A stretch of 64,000 nt of DNA from Antilocapra americana (Eukaryota; Chordata; Mammalia; Artiodactyla; Antilocapridae). The translations under genes were made by a program, and so were the position numbers. The stretch is taken from positions 37,837,656 through 37,901,655 of the forward strand of contig ML660201.1 in NCBI GenBank assembly GCA_007570785.1. The letters are read 5' to 3'. Shown here piece by piece: positions 12,621-22,450 of this stretch. Each line of letters opens with the position of its first letter. Positions within the stretch are counted from its first letter, which is position 1. The notes under the pieces are model-generated. The model was given only the letters and a program-made list of their open reading frames with translations, was not told the DNA's origin and did no database searches.

Positions 12621-13094
12621 TATTAACAAAAAATAGTACTACTACTAAGGATAATAATTGTAGAAACTTAAAGATTCAGGAAACTTAAACCTGTATTTCC
12701 TTCCTCCTCTATATCCACTGCCACTGATTTCTTTGCAAAACCTCTTTTCCTTAGAAAAGGCATCCGTGCTTATTAATCTCCTTTTCTTCACCTTCTACTC
12801 TCTCTTAAACCCACTTCAGCTTTTTAAATAGCAACTTTATGGGCATAAAACTCACATACCATAAAATTCACTCTCTTTATACAGTTTTGTGCTTTTCTAG
12901 ACAAAGTTGTGAAACCATCACTACTATATAATTTCAGAATATACTCATCCTCCCCAAAACAAACGACATATCTATTAGCAGTCACTCCCCATTCCCCCTG
13001 ACAGCTGCTAATTACTTTTCTCTCTCTGCAAACTTGCCTGTTTTGGATATTTCATATAAACACAATGATACACTATCTGCCCTTTTGTGTCTGG

Positions 13095-13158
13095 GCATAA
13101 CTTACTTAGTGTAATTAGCATTACACTAAGCACTTAGCATAACTTACTTAGTGTAATT
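13095..13158. repeat. Local duplication plus inverted copy inside L1
   Basis: The 22-mer GCATAACTTACTTAGTGTAA+TT occurs at 13095-13116 and again at 13137-13158. Between them, 13120-13130 (ATTACACTAAG) is the exact reverse complement of 13105-13115 (CTTAGTGTAAT), leaving a perfect 11-bp stem with a 4-base loop. Confidence 0.9.
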
Positions 13159-13403
13159 CTTTCATGTAGCAGTGCTTCATTCCTCTTTATGGCCAAATCA
13201 TATTCCACTGTCTGGCTATACCACATTTCGTTTATATGTTCACTAGTTGATGGACACTTGGGTTCTTTTCCCTTTGGGGCTATTATGAATAATACTACTA
13301 TAAATATTCATGTATAAGTTTTTCTGTGGACATATTTTCAGATCTTTGAGGTAGGTACTTAGGAGTAGAATCCTGAATCATACGGTCACTCTATGTTTAA
13401 CTT

Positions 13404-13501
13404 GTTGTTCAGTCGCTAAGTCGTGTCCTGCTCTTTGTGACCCCACGGACTTCAGCATGCCAGGCTTACCTGTCCTTCACTATTCCTGGAGTTTGCCCAA
13501 G
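13404..13501 (-). mobile_element. 98-bp BovB 3'-end insertion with TSD, antisense
   Basis: GTTGTTCAGTCGCTAAGTC to ...CCTGGAGTTTGCCCAAG is a minimal BovB 3' end. The host L1 reads continuously across it, and TTAACTT is duplicated on both sides (13397-13403 and 13502-13508), a 7-bp target-site duplication. Confidence 0.88.
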
Positions 13502-13859
13502 TTAACTTTTTGAGGAAGTGCCAAACTATTTTCCAAAACAGTGGCATCATTTTACAGTCCCAACAACAGCCTGTGAATGTTCTAATTGTCCACATTGTCA
13601 TACAAACTTATTATTTTCAATTTTTTTTTTGTATTGCCATCCTGTTGACTGCTAAGTGACATCTCAGTGTGGTTTTATTTTCATTTTACTAACTGATGAT
13701 ATTGAACATCTTATGTGCTTTTTAGTTAAATTTTTACTTTACTAGTTTTATCGAAATCAACATAGGCTTTCAACAGTGCTGACTCTGTTGATTATACTCT
13801 CCATGAAATTCCTCCTTTCATCAGTTTTAGAACTTACCCTCTCTTGATTGGCCTCATTC

Positions 13860-14130
13860 TTTGCTGTATCATAGTCTTAGTCCTACTACTTCTCTTCCCA
13901 AACTTCAAATGTTGAAGTGTTCCAGTTCTGTAGCTCTGCACACTACATTTTTTGCATGACATTTATATCCCTCTGAAATTAAATTTTATATTTATTTACT
14001 TGTTTATTTTCTGCATCACCCATTGCAGTATAGTTCTAAAGAGGCAGTGACTTTGTTTTGTTCATTACTATATCCCAGGTTTCTAGAATAACACCTAGTT
14101 CTAAATATTTTTGCACAAATAAATGTATTA
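13860..14130 (+). repeat. L2-like fragment
   Basis: The end of the segment, GAGGCAGTGACTTTGTTTTG, TTCATTACTATATCCCAGG, AGAATAACACCTAGTTC, CAAATAAATG, has the order of the L2 3' end (GGGCAGGGAC..., CTGTATCCCCAG..., CAATAAATA). The upstream half is assigned only by position. Confidence 0.4.
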
Positions 14131-15059
14131 AAACGTGTAGACAGATGTTATCTGAATAAAGAACAGAGATCTCCGTAATTAAATAAGCTTCTGGATTGCT
14201 AATTGAACAAATTTAACCGTGTGTCTTTTGGGTGCACCTTCTCTGACAGTATACCAGTGAGCATTGTGAAATTGTAGTTGACCATGAAAAATTTTTTGGT
14301 ATGAAGTGCATCATAGATTTTTAAAAATACTCTTATACTGCACCATTTAATTAGAGGTTTTAATAGCACTTAGAAAAGTCAGTTTTGATCACCAAAGTTC
14401 AACATGTATTCACTAAGAACAGATTATGTCAAGTTATCCCTGTATAATTTGTGTTTGTGGGGGCTTTATCGGAAGGCCATTCTATTGGAAGGCGATGGCA
14501 ATGGTGTTCCTTCACAACAGCAAGATTTTGAGCTGGCTTTATCATCATTTCCCTTTTCTGAGAAGTTGAGTGGGTTGTCAGGATCTTGTGATCAATCTGT
14601 CACTTGAGAATTTAAGTCAAGCCATCAGGCTGGGTTGAGATCTATGCCCTTAGGGGAAATCACCTGTATGGCAAGCTGTTTGATTTCATCAGTGTCATGG
14701 TGAATTTAAAGTGGTTACTAGTCATCAAGAGTGGCATTCCAGGACTGGGTGGTAACTGAGCCAATAGAGATAGCCCTGAACACTAAACCCAGGAGAGCAA
14801 GGTAAAGGAACAGAGGTGTGGGGTCGGCCTGGACCCAGGAAGTTTCCCTAACGGAAGTTCACAACTACCTGTATGTCCTTGGTGAATGAAGATGGGCATA
14901 TACCTAAGGACAAGGGTGACGAGTGAGAAGGATGTCAGGCAAGCATTCAGTAACATGACTCCCAGAATGCAGTAGGGCAGGCAAAGTACTGAGTGACTCG
15001 GATGCCCATGTTGGCATTTTTTAAGTAGAGGAGGTCAGGGACCAGATGGATCGTCTGAA

Positions 15060-15205
15060 CCAGTGGTTCTCAAGGCATGGCCCTAGACCAGCAACACTGA
15101 TATCACTGGGAGTTTGTTACGAATGCAAAATTTAAGGGTCTAGTGATGGGTGTTTCACCAAGCCACAGACACATGCTCAGATTTGAAAACCACTAGTCAA
15201 AGCAA
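15060..15205. repeat. MER20-like hAT-type MITE
   Basis: CAGTGGTTCTCAAGGCATGG at the left and GATTTGAAAACCACTAGTC at the right form imperfect terminal inverted repeats. The interior GACCAGCAACACTGATATCAC and GGGAGTTTGTTACGAATGC match the MER20 layout. Confidence 0.55.
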
Positions 15206-15384
15206 CAGAAATAATCTTTAGCAACAGGATAACTTTAACCATGTTTTAACCATGTTCCATTCAAGGAGCTTCATGAGTATTTTCCCTGCTGGTATGGGAG
15301 CCAACCCCTGAATGTGATTTCTACTCTATCTGCCCATTAAAAAAATGATAAACATAACTAAAAAGTCAGAGTAATACTACTGCA

Positions 15385-15565
15385 GTTATGTGTATGGAGT
15401 ATTACCTATATACTAAGCAGCAAACTAAGGACATGGTTAGCTGATTTGTTCCCCTTAACAACTCTGTGCAGTTGAAATGGTTACAGTCCCCATTATCTGT
15501 AATGGTACTGAGATTTAGGACTTATGAGGCAAGACCACACAAGCTAGTAAGTGGAAGTTCCAGGA
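15385..15565 (-). repeat. MIR or L2 derived fragment, antisense
   Basis: CTTAACAACTCTGTGCAGTT, CCCCATTATCTGTAATGG, GAGATTTAGGACTTATGAGG and CACACAAGCTAGTAAGTGG follow the antisense MIR order. Divergence is high. Confidence 0.4.
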
Positions 15566-15636
15566 GTTACATGAGGCCCTTTGGCTGCAGAACACTGGTC
15601 TGGAATACCTGATTATTAGAAGGTCCAAGGTAGATG

Positions 15637-15736
15637 ATGGGTGAGTGGATGGATGGAAGAAAGGAAGGCAAGAAGGCAAGGAGGACAAGAAGAAAGAAGT
15701 AGAAAAGGAAGGAAAGAGGAAAGAAGATGCAAAGGG
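15637..15736. repeat. Polypurine (GGAA/GAAG-rich) tract
   Basis: About 100 bases that are nearly all G and A on the plus strand, made of GGAT, GGAA, GAAG and AAAG units with a few interruptions. Probably an expanded and decayed simple repeat. Confidence 0.85.
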
Positions 15737-16624
15737 TAGCTGCAGGCTTAGGAAGTAAAGGCGGAGGAAGGATAGGCTATTTCCATGTACTATGGCATTT
15801 TTCCAGCCTTGGTATTCAGTCAGCTAGCCCATGTGCGTCAATTAGTTTCAGCGTCAGCTTATCCAGCACTGGTTCTTTCTAAGAATTTGGTTCCATGGAT
15901 AGTCAGTGATAAGTTTTTATCCCTGTTGTTTTTTCTTCCTGTCTCCCACTGCTCACCTTGTCTTTGTGACTTAGGCATGTGCTCATCCCAGGTGCTAAGG
16001 AATCCATAAATGGCTTTCTCATTAACTGGAGAATATTCTGGGAAGAACATGTGTCTCTTTGGGGACCCTGTGCTCAGGGGCTGTTGTGAAGCTCCTCTCT
16101 GCTTCATTCACCTTGGACGGTCTTGCTCCCTGCCTCTGCTTTAATAGCGTATCATTTTCCCCTCTTCTTGCAGCAAAGCCACAGGGACACTTAATCTCAC
16201 TGTCTCCAGAGGTTGTTGGGAGGCTTGGAGCCAGATCGCTGTAATCAAGAGGCGGGGGGTGTGATCAGAGACTGGGTCTGATTCTTTGTCTGCCTCTCCA
16301 CATTTAGGCTTTTCCTTTCTGCATTCCTCCCCCTGGTTTGTAATAAAGGAGGGGACATAGCTCAAGGGCAGGCGTGAGGTTTAACTTCAGCTGAGGTACA
16401 ATAGAGGCTATTTGGAAAATAAAACTTTCAAATGGCAAGTTAGCCTTGAAGGATATATTGAATTAGATATGCATTGCTCCTTGATTCATGATCTCTGCAT
16501 AATAGCATTGCTAAGCATATTACCTGGGTGCTCTAGTATACTAGAGAAATGGGCCGTTTAAAAGATTAACTTCACAGAATCAGTGTTAACGTGCTGATGA
16601 AGAACGTGGGAGTAAGAGCCAGAT

Positions 16625-16815
16625 GGGTGGGCTTCCGGCACTGGCTCTACCACTTCCGGTGGGCTCTTGACCTCTCTGAGTACAGATGCCCTCATCTGTA
16701 AGATGGAGATCAAAGTAGAATTTTGTAGGGGGTTATTCAGATCATTAAATGAGACAAAAGCCAAACACAGTGCTTTCTTACAGTAATTCAACACCTAGTA
16801 AGTGAGAACTATTTA
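16625..16815 (+). repeat. MIR ancient SINE
   Basis: GGCTCTACCACTTCCGGTGG, TCTTGACCTCTCTGAG, CCTCATCTGTAAGATGGAGA, ATTCAGATCATTAAATGAGA and ACACCTAGTAAGTGAGAAC follow the sense MIR core and 3' part. Confidence 0.6.
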
Positions 16816-17246
16816 CGTTACTGTTATATGATTATTGTTTGAAGTCCTGGCTCTGTAATTTGACTCATAGTCCTTTCCACTCTCGCTCATCTGCTCTTTG
16901 CTTATGCAGTTTCCTGTTAGCCAGGTCTTATTTCTCAGTTTCAGAGTTGCCATGGTCACCTTTGAAGACATGCAGTCATTTCAAAGCAGTGGCTAAATAC
17001 AACCGAGACTGACAACTTTGAATAATTCCACAGAGCCACTGGCATTTCACTCAAACTCTCACATATGCCACCACATTGTCCTGTCTTGTTTTTTGCCTCT
17101 CTCCTCTCTGCAGATTTCAGATATGGTTACTGGAGATGATAATCATCTTCCTCTGAAAAATAACCCAGCAGGTACCAATGTAGAGTAATTAGACTTCATG
17201 AGAGCATCGCTGTCAAGTCTCGAAATACATGAGGAAATAATCACAT

Positions 17247-17269
17247 TTTATTCTTTCTTTCTTTTTCAG
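17247..17269 (+). other. FHIT: FHIT intron 7 splice acceptor and polypyrimidine tract
   Basis: A run of pyrimidines broken by a single A (17250) ends in TTTTTCAG immediately before the CAT codon of the HIT motif. The AG at 17268-17269 is the only AG between the tract and the exon. An upstream A-rich stretch with AATAATCAC (about 17236-17244) is a possible branch-point region. This tract fixes the exon start at 17270. Confidence 0.9.
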
Positions 17270-17338
17270 CATGTTCACGTCCACATTCTTCCAAGGAAGG
17301 CTGGAGACTTTGACAGGAATGACAGCATCTATGAAGCG
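17270..17338 (+). CDS. FHIT: FHIT exon 8 (HIT-motif coding exon), bis(5'-adenosyl)-triphosphatase
   Basis: This 69-base exon encodes 23 residues in phase 0 at both ends: HVHVHILPRKAGDF, then DRNDSIYEA. The HxHxH core is the histidine triad of the HIT superfamily; by alignment to human FHIT the histidines are residues 94, 96 and 98, with His96 the catalytic nucleophile. The enzyme hydrolyses Ap3A to AMP and ADP and acts as a pro-apoptotic tumour suppressor. The tyrosine in SIYE corresponds to human Tyr114, reported as a Src phosphorylation site. Seen directly: polypyrimidine-AG acceptor, GTAGGT donor, no stop in frame. Differences from human as I recall it: I for V after the triad, D for H in DFHRND, and A for E as the last exon residue. 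Correct splice sites argue against a processed pseudogene. The flanking coding exons are outside the window, so only part of the 147-149 aa protein is here. Confidence 0.95.
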
Positions 17339-17344
17339 GTAGGT
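17337..17344 (+). other. FHIT: FHIT intron 8 splice donor
   Basis: The exon ends ...GAAGCG and is followed by GTAGGT at 17339-17344, close to the U1 consensus at intron positions +1, +2, +3, +5 and +6. It sets the exon end at 17338 and keeps the reading frame in phase 0. The penultimate exon base is C instead of the usual A, a small weakening. Confidence 0.85.
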
Positions 17345-17824
17345 CTGCTCTCTCTGACCTTGTTGTTTGATCAGTGGGATTATCAGTGTAATGAAATCAA
17401 TCTGATGAATCAGGAACACTGGAGGTATGGTCTTCAATGGTATTCTACCCAGTAAGACTTGGAAAGTGTCAATAGAGGCCAAGAAGCCAAGAATGGCCAC
17501 TGCAGAAACTGAAGGCAAATGAATTATAATGATTTTCTTTTTCAAATGAAATCTGACAGAAGCCAGATGTCCTTGTGATTTCTGCCCTGTCATTTACCAG
17601 GGCACTAAACATGTGCATGGAGATACAGCCCAGAGGTTCCATAGGAGGTAATTTAGAGTGCCACCAATGGAAACCAAGCAGATTGATGTATGTGACTTTT
17701 TTTAGTTGAATACTACATTTACTTTTAAAACCACTTGAAATCCAGCTTGTCTTTCCTAATAGCATTTATTCCGAGTGGAGCTTTGAATTGCGGTCAGCAG
17801 AAACTAGGTTGGTTTGAACGATAA

Positions 17825-18309
17825 CGTTGCGGGAAGGGTGACCCCTTCCAGGGCCTGAGACTGTGCTCTTGTCTCAAAAGCAGAAATGAATTGTCCAAGG
17901 AAACACACACGCTAACAATGCAAGACACTATTGGGAAGAGGCACCTAGTTGGAGAGCAGGAGGGTAAGGGGACCCAAGGGGAATGCTCTGCCATGTGACT
18001 GGAGGCCTCGGCTTTTATGGTGATGGGATTAGTTTCTGGGTTTCTCTGGCCAGTCATTCTGACTCAGAGTCCTTCTGGGTGGCCCATGCATTGCTCAGCC
18101 AAGATGGATTCCAGCAAGGAGGATTCTGGAAGGTAGGTAAGACATATAGACCAGAGTCTCCTCTCTCCTTTTGAGCTTTCCTGATTTCTTTGGGTTTATG
18201 GTAGTTTGTTAGTTCTGCGTCCCTTACCAGGACTTCCTGTTGTAAGGTAACTCATTAAAGTGTCTTGCCTGGCCAGGGCAGCTGGTTTCGGTCGATGTTT
18301 CCCCTAATA
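17825..18309 (-). mobile_element. Solo-LTR-like element of a ruminant endogenous retrovirus, copy A
   Basis: Shares block-by-block order with 28755-29228: CGTTGCGGGAAGGG, CAGAAATGAATTGTCC, GAATGCTCTGCCATGTGACT, GGCTTTTATGGTGATGGG, TCAGCCAAGATGGATTCCAG, CTGGCCAGGGCAGCTGG. In copy B the equivalent of the polyadenylation signal (minus-strand AATAAA) is intact, but here ACTATTGGG replaces it, so the signal is lost. No gag, pol or env sequence adjoins it. It begins about 490 bp downstream of FHIT exon 8 in antisense. I did not find a convincing target duplication. Confidence 0.7.
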
Positions 18310-18870
18310 ATAAGCGTGTAACCCCTGTGTCATAAACATGTAGCGGTTAAATTATTACCTCCCTTCAAAGATATAAATGCGACACCAGTGTAAAGATGAA
18401 TCGCAAGGGCCAGGTGATCTGCTCCTAGGACCTCGTCTACATGGGAACCTTGGCCTGTCTGTCAGTGCTATGTGAACTGTGCAGTCTGTAGTAGATGTGT
18501 TGGTGTAGGGAAAACAAAAAGTGATTTCAGTGTGACTACTTCTTTTAGCTAGGAAAGGGCACATATGTTTCCCACATGTAAGAGCTAATCCAACGGTAGT
18601 GGAGGCCTGGAGTACTTAGCTGGGGAGGGTTCTGAGGCTGTTCTGGATGCGTCAAGGAAATCTGCTGTGATAGATTAGCAGTGTCTGCCATGGGTATCAA
18701 ATATGAGAAAGAAACCATTTATTTGACACGCCTGTTCTATCCCTTTGAGAATGATGTTTCACATACATTTTATAATTTTAATTGTTTGTCATGGTACTCG
18801 ACCTCTATGATGATTCCCACCTGGTTTCCAGTAGTCAGAAACTTTTCTTTGAATTTATAGGGGTTTTTAT

Positions 18871-18897
18871 ACATCTTTTATATATATATATAAAAGA

Positions 18898-18936
<39 letters not shown>
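18871..18936. repeat. Perfect 30-bp palindrome joined to (GT)n(AT)n
   Basis: Positions 18871-18900 (ACATCTTTTA, TATATATATA, TAAAAGATGT) equal their own reverse complement. They run directly into (GT)n at 18899-18916 and (AT)n to 18936. The sequence can extrude a hairpin or cruciform and has alternating purine-pyrimidine tracts. It lies about 1.5 kb after FHIT exon 8. Confidence 0.97.
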
Positions 18937-19199
18937 TTTTGTATTTCTAAGGTTTCTTTGTAGTGACTAGGTATTAAAATGGCTACCCAAACCCTGAAAA
19001 TTAAGATCAAGAGGTCAACAGTTAGTAATGGGACTTATAAATCATTTATCTGGGAGTCACTGAATTCTCTGAGGTGACGAGCATGTCTGGGGCATCTCTC
19101 ACTGTCTTAGCTATCCTGTGTTTTCCAAGGGCTGCAGTCCTCCTGTGTAGGGTAGACACATTCTAATCCTGGTCCCTAAGTGCTGCTCTGTGGCCCAAT

Positions 19200-19350
19200 T
19201 GCTGCAAATCTTAGTTCTCAAGAGGTCCTATTCCCAGAGATACTGATCCAGTATATTACAGAGCCACGTAAGAGTCAGCAATTGGGTATGCATAAGAAAG
19301 TCCCCAGGAGATTCTGGTGCATGGCTAGATTTGGGAATGCGGTTTCCTCC
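19200..19350 (+). repeat. MER20-like hAT-type MITE fragment
   Basis: CCAGAGATACTGATCCAGTA and CCCCAGGAGATTCTGGTGCA, followed by ATGGCTAGATTTGGGAATG, match the inner and right parts of MER20-type elements. Terminal repeats are eroded. Confidence 0.4.
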
Positions 19351-20159
19351 CAGATTTGAGCTTTCTCAAAGCTATGTCCTATAACATTTTAAAATGAACT
19401 CATTTTCATTGGATGTGGAATGTAGTTTGGGGGTTAGTAAAGGCTTAGTTTGAGTTGGAAGAAAATTAGAATTATGGAGTAATTATAAAAGAGATGCATT
19501 TTGAAAAAATCCAAGTACCGATCTTATTAGCATAAACTAAGGTTAATAAAATGTTGCCAAGTACAGGCTATTTTAATGAATAAATTAGCACATGATTTAT
19601 ATACAAGTGAATACTGCTAAAGTGGTATTAAAAGTACTTGAAACCACTGTTTTCTTAGACTGAACTGTCACCTTGAAATCTTGTTTGTATTCCAAATGTG
19701 CTTGTGACAAAAGCTGCAGGGCTACCTTTCAGCCTTTTTGGAGACACAGTGTCCAAGGTCAAGGTTGGCATGTGGCCTTTCTCTCACCTCTTATGCTTTT
19801 GCTCTCGTGTGCACCCTCTCCCAGGGTCTCCAGCCCCACAGGTGAAGCAACACATGTCCCTACCTCCTACCTATTAGGAAAAGCTTCCCAGGAGAAATAA
19901 TTGCTAAAAGAGTTTTTTTGTTTGTTTGTTTGTTTTCTCTTTCTCATTGCTTGGTGAGTTATAAGTACCCAGTAAGGGAAACTGTGCTTGAAACTTGAAG
20001 AGACTGAACTTTGGCAATAGCCAGAGTTAGGTTCCAATTCCGGTGCCACCTACTGCTCGTATGACATTGGACAAGTCACTTAATCCCCTTTCCTTTAAAA
20101 TGCAGATGTATATGAAACATACACTTCAAAAGGTTATTGCATGTAATATAGGACGTGAC

Positions 20160-20353
20160 TGCAGGGGTCCTCAGCCTCCAGACTGCAAACCTGTACCTCC
20201 TGTCAGATCAGTGGCAATATTAGATTAGAAATAAAGTGCATGACAAATGGAACACGCTTGAATCATCCCGAAACCATCCTCTCCATCCACGGTCCATGGA
20301 AAAATGGCCTTCCGTGAAATTGATCCCTGATGCCGAAAAGGTTGGGGACTGCA
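20160..20353. mobile_element. hAT-type non-autonomous DNA transposon
   Basis: Left end GCAGGGGTCCTCAGCC and right end GGTTGGGGACTGC are imperfect inverted repeats. The interior carries TGTCAGATCAGTGGC, TTGAATCATCCCGAAACCAT and GAAATTGATCCCTGATGCC, the pattern of a CAGGGGTCCCCAACC-ended mammalian hAT MITE. The centre is deleted relative to a full element. Confidence 0.6.
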
Positions 20354-20359
20354 TGAAAA

Positions 20360-21750
20360 GCTTACTGCAGAGACTGGTGCATACTAAGCATTTATTAGTA
20401 AGTAACTGTTTCTTTTCTTATTAATGCTATTAGTTTTGTTTTTCAAAAAACAAAAACAAAAACACTGGGTCAATGGAGAACCTGAATTTGAAGCCAGGTC
20501 ATTGGATGCCCCCACTGAACACTTTTTTCAAGGGTCAGCTTTCCAATTTTTCCTCTGTTTTAAATCACTCATTCTGAGATTCATCTTCCTCTTTGTACAA
20601 AAATACATCTCCAGTTTGAGTACATAATAAGATAATGTCTAGAAAGCAGCATGAGAAACATGAGGCATTACACAGGCGTTATTGGTACAAGATGTAGCGG
20701 ACATTAGACTGAGTGATCTTAATCAGAAATGATGGAGTGATGAGGGGCAGCATTCTTTATCCTGATGAGAGCAGTGGCTCCAGATTATGCATCTCTCCAT
20801 GAAATACAACAAACAGACTGCCTGGGAGGGCCGGGAGTGGAGCGGGGACAGCAGGAGACTGAGCTCCATAAAATATAATTGTATTCCTATTGCTGCAGAA
20901 ATAGAAAATGATGCCTGCAGAAGCTCTGGATTATAAATGGGCTAGGAATGTTGTGTTCTCCCCAGGCACTATTTGCAGAAGGATGGTGACAAATCAGAGA
21001 AGGTTCATAGAAAGGTGATGGGGATGAAAGAGCCTAGAAACAATTACCTGGGGAGTCACTGAAGGTGAAGATGTGTTGTCTGAAGAACATGAGTGGTTCG
21101 TAGAAGGAAGGCAGTGACAGGTTACCATTTCTAAATATCTGAAGGGCTGGCAGGTAGAAAAGGTATTGAAGCTGTTTTAAATGGTTCCAGAGAGCAGATC
21201 TGGAACCCTTAGGCATCCAAGAGGTAGTTACCAGTTCCACAGAACAGCAGGTCAAATTGATAGAAACTTCTGAACGCTTAGAGTGCCTTGTGAGGGGATG
21301 AGCTTCCCATCACTGGACCTATGCAAGCATGGAAAGAATGGTTGTGTTCCTTCGGGAGGACTTCTCAATCCAGTTCTTGGATGGGCCACATGGTTCTGTG
21401 ATTCCTGTTTTTACATATCTGGCTATATGATGATTACTTCCATTTTTAGGTTACACAAGTTCTGTAACAAATAGTGTAGAGTTTTTGTTGTTGTTAGTAT
21501 TATAGCATTTGGGTTGCTTCCTAATAAAAAAAATAGTCTTTCTTTTTCAGTTCATGGAAATATAAGCAATAACTCGTTCTTGACTTACATGAGATTACTT
21601 GAATGATTAATCTTCTTCCCAGCCTCCTTCCTGGTTTTCCTCAAGCTCGGCATTGCCTTTGATGTTCCATGGGCTTTGTTTCCCTCCTCTTGTGTGTTTT
21701 ATTTTGCTTGTGAAGAATTTTTTAATGACAGGCTCTATTTTGCCTGCAAC
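20360..21750. other. Apparently unique intronic DNA
   Basis: No exon or repeat family recognised across about 1.4 kb. 20750-20960 is a little richer in GC and non-repetitive and might be worth a conservation check. Short frames are not supported as genes. Confidence 0.5.
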
Positions 21751-21829
21751 ACATTTTTTAATGCGTCCGGATGCTATTAGGCATGTCACTCATTCTCTGG
21801 GTCACTACCACTGTTGGTCTCTTACCCGA

Positions 21830-22450
21830 CTTGCCTCACTTGTTTTTACTTGCTTGGCCCTTGCAGGCATTGGCATTTGAAATCTCTATGTCGTGGCTTA
21901 TTCCTCAAATATTACTAGTCTGCAGTATCCTCCATCCAGTCTGCATGCCACTTACCTGTAACATCTGCTTCACCTCTTTGCTCCCTTGTTACAATGCCCT
22001 GGGTGAGTCCTTTCACTTCAACAGTGGGTCTGCCCACGCCCCCAGTTCCTCTTAGTCTCATTCTCTGTCACTACTTGCTTTTATCAAAGTCTTGTTCCCA
22101 CCTCAGGAACTTTGTATATATTGTTTTATTCACCTGTGACTTCTTCCGTTTTTCTCTTCCCCTTCATGCAGCTCTTATATCTTTTACCAAATCCGAGTAC
22201 AAGCATAACTTCCTCCAAGAGTCCTTTATATTGATCCTCCTCCACCTCATCTAAGATAACTAATCCCCTCTCCCCTATGTGGTAAGACTACTGTATTTCC
22301 ATGCTTATTTCTTCGTAACACCACACTCAAAATAACGCAGTGTGTTATTCACTGCCCACATCCCCAACTGTGCTATCAAGCCATGAGAACAGGGACCTAA
22401 TCTGATACAGAACAGGTAAATAAATACTTGTTAAATGAATGAATACCTGA
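21830..22450 (+). repeat. L2 LINE 3'-end fragment
   Basis: The series of AACATCTGCTTCACCTCTTT, CCTCAGGAACTTTGTATATA, TTCCTCCAAGAGTCCTTTAT, CATGAGAACAGGGACCTAAT and AATAAATACTTGTTAAATG, ending in GAATGAATA, is the sense L2 3' region with its short terminal repeat. Chance frames at 21771-22254 are explained by this element. Confidence 0.6.

Larger units (their letters stand above)
12830..13770 (-). mobile_element. Old L1 3' end, antisense, with nested BovB
   Basis: Complement of L1 3'UTR and ORF2 end: GGGCATAAAACTCACATACC, GTTGTGAAACCATCACTAC, TTGATGGACACTTGGGTTC, GCTATTATGAATAATACTAC, GGTCACTCTATGTTTAACTT, then after the nested BovB at 13404-13501, TTTTGAGGAAGTGCCAAACT and CATCTCAGTGTGGTTTTAT. 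Diverged, so older than the BovB inserted in it. Confidence 0.78.
1..17269 (+). other. FHIT: FHIT intron 7, 3' part
   Basis: This is everything upstream of the recognised exon. I looked for the preceding FHIT coding exon (the segment ending before the histidine triad) and did not see it, so intron 7 is longer than 17 kb here. Content is interspersed repeats listed separately plus apparently unique intronic DNA with no supported gene. The longest stretches in which I see nothing recognisable are 1-900, 1670-4050, 4640-5810, 7250-9830, 11440-12410, 14130-15060 and 15740-16620. Confidence 0.85.

Noticed and set aside
17198..17455. The open frame spanning the FHIT exon as a stand-alone small gene of 85 codons
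   Set aside because: Only 17270-17338 is exon. The rest is intron on either side, outside a canonical acceptor and donor.
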